A DNA stretch of 64,000 bases, from assembly GCA_037577475.1 (NCBI GenBank), contig CM075189.1, positions 12,750,839-12,814,838 of the forward strand, given 5' to 3'. The position numbers were made by a program, and so were the translations under genes. The stretch comes from Chaunax sp. Z400. Taxonomy: Eukaryota > Chordata > Actinopteri > Lophiiformes > Chaunacidae. Position 1 is the first letter of the stretch, and every line of letters starts with the position of its first letter. The notes below the pieces were generated by a model, which searched no databases, was not told where the DNA came from, and saw only the letters and a list, made by a program, of their open reading frames with translations. This document shows positions 60,301 through 64,000 of the stretch, piece after piece.

Positions 60301-63300
60301 AAAAGGTCAAACTGAATGGATAGTTCGAGACATCCTGACATCGAATTACTTGTATAAATTATACTGTTCCCATAATGCAACTCTTACGTAGTACTCAAAG
60401 TGAAAAGTAGTCTGGTCGGCCTATCCCCTTTAAAGGATGAGTTCCGATGTTCACAAATCGTTCTTAATATGATTCATGCACCTGAGTATCATATTAAGAA
60501 TGGTTAGAAAACAGGTGCAATCATTCCTGACAGTAGTACGGGAAAAAAAATCCAGTCTGCGTAGAAATGCGTTAGCCAAAGCTAACTTGCTCATGAGGCT
60601 TCAGAAGCCAAATCAAGTGGGTATCTCCTAAATGCCTGTGAGTCCTATGGAATATCTGCATTCCTAAGTCACTATAGAAATTCGATAGATTTCTTACGGC
60701 ATTGTCAAAAGAATGAAAAGGCTTATTTTACATCATTAAACATGCCACACAAGGGGATCGAGTGGTTATGGCAGGTGACCCGGGTTCGAATCTTTCTGTT
60801 GCAGCTGTTTATTTAATAATTTAATGAATTTTTGCTGCTTGTAGGGTTTAATCTTGTTATTTTTTTCTCTTACGGATTGTGGGAAAATCTTAAAGATTTT
60901 CAATGACGCTGACCTTCAGCAACAAACCCGCATGTGACTTATCAGGAAAGTAACAGCATCGAAAACTGTAGGTGGAAACACATTAAAAAAGATTTTGTAC
61001 AAGAATATAACTTTGAAAGATACTCTCTTGATTTGGCTAATCCCTGTTACTGTTAAGCCCCATCTCCAGCATGACATCACTATAACAGCAGAGGTGTTTG
61101 AATCTCTCCACTGAGGTTTATGAATCAGCTTTTTCTGCCTGAGCCGCGATGATAATGTTTGTTGAACTAAAACTGCACCGTGCTGCTTTCTAATTCCCCC
61201 TCCACTGTCAATGACTGTTTCCATTCATCGAATACAAAGGTGGGAGAAGCTGGAACAACCTGTTGGGAAGCCTGGCCAGGGGTGAGGTAAAGGTCTGGCC
61301 CCTCATCAAAAAGACCTGACTTCACTTCCAGCTGATGTTTGTATTTCTGGCTTTCTTTTTCTTCCTGCCTTACCCCATACATCGAGTTTTTTGGGGGGTT
61401 TGCCTACAAAGCTCTCATTAGAGAAGGTTGAGCTGAAGAAACACACCCCGGCTACCACTCCCCGTTTCACATGAACAGCATTTACAATGTGCTTCAGCCT
61501 CCCTGCGGCATGTTTGAGCTCCTTTCATAGACCACTTTATTTGTTTTCAGTCAGTGACATAAAGGCAGAGTCAAGTTAGAAAGACCTTGTTATGTAATCC
61601 GGAGCTAGCCTAAAGAAAAAAGTGAAACAAGCACCATTGTATGGGTCAGTAGGATAATAAATCTCTCCGTTGTTATTCTACAGTAGCATTTGTATAATGC
61701 CTTCATAAGACTTTCAAAGATTTTTTTCACTGTGAAAGGAAACCAAAAACAACATAAAGTACAAAACAATTGACTTCCATTGAAAAACCTGGAAGAGAAA
61801 ATTTGCGTTGTCAAAGACTGAACCTCTACAGCCTGCATTGTTGAGGAATATCTAATAATGAACAATAGGAACTTTTAAGTAGCTCCCAAAATGTATTGCC
61901 TGGACGATAGAAATGACACGAGAGTAGTCCAGCACAAACAACCGATTCTTGGATTGATTTAGTTTCGCAGTTCTGAAACCACAAATGGGAATCTCATGTG
62001 TTCTCAGGAAGAAAAAAAACACGTAAAAACCACCTTTTATGCCTTGTATGTTTCCCACAGCCAGCCAGGGTCTCATGGCTTAAGGCCGCCGTCACGAATC
62101 CCTCCCTTTCCCCTTGGCGTGATCGAAATGATGTCAGCGTTGTTGTGACTCCCTTGACAACACGAACCGCAAAACAGCAATGCGCTGGGTCACGGGTGTG
62201 TGTCAAGGCGCACTGCACAGTCATCATTTGCTCAGAGCCTCAGACGGCTTTTTCTGGGAACTGGATCACCGAATCAGGGCCTGCATTCTCTGTTAAAACT
62301 GGATGGAACATTTGTCTCCTGTGGTTTCTCTGATGCAGCTAAGCCTCAGGGTCACGGCTGTGTCTGCATGAGTCAGTGAGCACCAAGAAATATGACTGTA
62401 ATGTATGTATGAAAATAATGGAAGCATCATAGCTCCAGGTAATGGCTCTCCTTTAATCAGACTTTATATTTGGGATTTCTTTATTGATGATTTTGCTCTG
62501 ATCATAGAACCAAAAAATATGTTTTATCAAAACTAAAATTCAGCTGGTAGGAAGATGTTCATGGTCCTAAATGATATTCCTCTTCAACTCAGACCATCCT
62601 GAAACCTTTTTCAATATTAAACCTGAACAAAATATTAATTCTGCTTTAAATAGCTATTTATAAGCCAAGACATAACTCTCAACCAACCTGTAAATGTTTG
62701 TGTAACTACTCTTATTTGTGCTTTGTATGATTTCCTTCACAAAACACAAATTTCAGTGTTATATCAGTACTGTGAATATGTAAACATGCTAATGGTAGCA
62801 TGCTAAATAACAACATATGTCAAATTCAGTTTAAATGCATGATAACATGCTAATGTTTTAATACGAAAATGCAAAATGTTGCACGCTTAATGTTAGCATA
62901 TTCAGTATCTGTTTAGGGTGTAACAAGCTAAGCTAACATATTTTGACTACAGCTTCTTAATGCACAGACATTACATTAATCTTTGTAAAATTTTCCTTTT
63001 TTTAAGCAGATTTCACAACAGCTTTATACTTTATACAAGTATTTTGTCAGGCTAGCTCGAGTTTGCAACGCTCAAAGGACCTCAAAGAAACTGTAATGGA
63101 CACCATTTGAAATATTTCACAGGTCTGTAAGTTGCACAGTAGTAGCACTATAGTTGTTTTAGTGTCTCATGAATCTTGTTTGAATGCTCGCAATAACACA
63201 GCAGATGTGAACTGAACTATTAGGTTCCCACGTTTACAGTCAATCAGAAAGGTGAGATGAGTCTTTGTGATTGTTAAATGATTGTTCTGTGAGTAAATAT

Positions 63301-63632
63301 AAGCAGTGGCCTGAGGATGAGATGAACATAACAATGAATCTGTAGAACCCGGTATTTTTGATTTAATCATTCTGGACAATACAAGAACTCCACCTATGTA
63401 ACTTCTCAGGAATATTCATGTCAGCAGGACCAGTTACCTCATTACTCTTCAGCCACTTGTGCTAAATTCAGCTGTGTGCTCTGAACAGAAAAAAAACCCT
63501 CCTGCAACTCATCGTTAACACCTCCTCCTATTCCTTTCTTTTTGTTTCCTTTAGAAATGGTTCAAGCTACGTAACGCACAGTGGAGGCAGGCGGAGGGTC
63601 TTCCAGCTGAACGGGGATCGGTGTTGGACTGA
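57029..63632 (+). CDS. hopx: HOP homeobox (homeodomain-only protein)
   Basis: Small atypical homeodomain protein that does not bind DNA. It acts as a co-repressor with SRF and histone deacetylases in heart and in epithelial and stem-cell differentiation. Two exons: 57029-57178 (50 codons, GTGAGT donor) and 63555-63632 (25 codons plus TGA, TTTAG acceptor), giving 75 aa; human HOPX is 73. Hallmarks: EEQVKVLEDSFKKISKHPSG, TTLMLIAAECRLSEEETE, and after the intron KWFKLRNAQWRQAEGLP ending SVLD. The intron falls at the start of recognition helix 3, as in other vertebrate HOPX genes. The WFKxRxxxW signature replaces the WFQNRR of DNA-binding homeodomains; the invariant Asn is not at its usual place, which agrees with loss of DNA binding in the family. 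Confidence 0.95.
57322..57394. repeat. AT microsatellite
   Basis: More than 30 AT units shortly after the hopx exon 1 donor (about 145 bases downstream). Confidence 0.95.
60430..60560. repeat. Dispersed repeat relic with internal inverted repeat
   Basis: Begins CCTTTAAAGGATGAGTTCCG. GTTCTTAATATGATTCATGC at 60462 is followed at about 60486 by ATGAGTATCATATTAAGAAT-like sequence, its near reverse complement, so the segment can fold as a hairpin. Family unknown. Confidence 0.4.
60750..60795 (+). other. tRNA-like A/B-box fragment
   Basis: TCGAGTGGTTATGGC (A-box-like) and GGGTTCGAATC (an exact B-box core) are separated by only about ten bases, too close for a real tRNA. Most likely an internally deleted tRNA or SINE head. 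Confidence 0.4.
62765..62960. repeat. GCTAA/TAGCATG-rich dispersed repeat
   Basis: Repeated words such as ACATGCTAATGGTAGCATGC, ATAACATGCTAATG and AATGTTAGCATATTC, the signature of a very common teleost repeat, here diverged. Confidence 0.5.
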
Positions 63633-63823
63633 CGCTGAAAAATCTGCTGCATCTCTGAATCTCTGTTCTGGTTTTGTTTCTCCTGGACAAACTGGCCCTA
63701 CCACCCATCTCTCGAACATCTCCCCTCTGTGTCTGTCTCTTTTTGTATCTATAAAAAAGCTATTTCAACTTACTGTATGGAATGTGAAGGTGTTATTGCC
63801 AATATAATTGCCATGTTTACAGA

Positions 63824-63829
63824 AATAAA
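63824..63829 (+). terminator. hopx: hopx polyadenylation signal
   Basis: AATAAA about 190 bases after the stop codon, followed by CCTTGTTATTATACATT. It is the first canonical signal downstream of the gene. Confidence 0.75.
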
Positions 63830-64000
63830 CCTTGTTATTATACATTAAATGGCTGGAGTGTGCTCTGAGACTACTGTACGTCTGTGGTTTCAAATTCACA
63901 GAGGAAGCAGAGTTGCACAATGGTGGGGATGAGGTTTTGAGAGGGGGGGGGGGGTGTTTGGGGACTGTGTGCTTTTGTTTTCAGGCTTTGTTTACATGCT

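Larger units (their letters stand above)
57179..63554 (+). other. hopx: hopx intron
   Basis: A single 6.4 kb intron, more than 80 times the length of the second coding exon. It holds an AT microsatellite, a T run near 58180-58203 and several repeat relics. Parts such as 61080-61400 lack recognisable repeats and have balanced composition, so they could hold enhancers, but nothing in the sequence proves this. Confidence 0.7.

Noticed and set aside
60750..60795. A tRNA gene
   Set aside because: The A and B boxes are only about ten bases apart and the acceptor stem cannot be closed.

Overview
This window is nuclear DNA from a ray-finned fish, most likely a compact-genome (percomorph-type) teleost. 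The genes are split into many short exons by small GT-AG introns. The protein matches are vertebrate. The spaces between exons hold typical fish debris: Tc1/mariner, Harbinger, I-clade LINE, Penelope-like and tRNA-SINE remnants, plus long CA, CT and AT microsatellites. No bacterial, viral or CRISPR-type system was found.

Layout. (1) 92-10,090, minus strand: ncbp1, the 80 kDa nuclear cap-binding subunit, 23 coding exons and 794 codons. (2) 10,091-11,143: a divergent intergenic region of about 1 kb, invaded by the 3' end of an I-clade LINE. (3) 11,144-15,482, plus strand: tstd2, a TrhO/YceA-like rhodanese protein, nine exons, 464 aa, whose first intron needs a GC donor. (4) 16,961-37,625, plus strand: sec24b, a COPII cargo adaptor, 24 exons, about 1,208 aa, with poly-Q and poly-acidic tracts in its N-terminal half. 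(5) 38,540-51,260: about 12.7 kb with no gene I can support, only decayed repeats. (6) 51,261-51,365: an orphan copy of the last exon of a SUN-domain gene. (7) 51,998-54,667, plus strand: a short SUN-domain gene of the SUN3/SPAG4/SUN5 type, eight exons, 371 aa. (8) 54,843-56,280: Harbinger and SINE remnants. (9) 57,029-63,632, plus strand: hopx, two exons, 75 aa, with a 6.4 kb intron.

The genes do not form one pathway. ncbp1 acts in mRNA cap metabolism, tstd2 probably in sulfur or tRNA chemistry, sec24b in ER export, the SUN gene in nucleus-cytoskeleton linkage (by family, probably in the germ line), and hopx in cardiac, epithelial and stem-cell transcriptional control. ncbp1-tstd2 is the same neighbour pair as on human 9q22; sec24b and hopx are both on human chromosome 4.

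Exon models were built by reading splice sites and checking phase. All four multi-exon models, and hopx, close to a multiple of three with no internal stop. The best leads are the orphan SUN exon with compensating indels, CA repeats directly after the 5' splice site in three different genes, the GC-AG introns, a hammerhead-ribozyme-like core in a repeat, and an 18-residue duplication in the SUN coiled coil.
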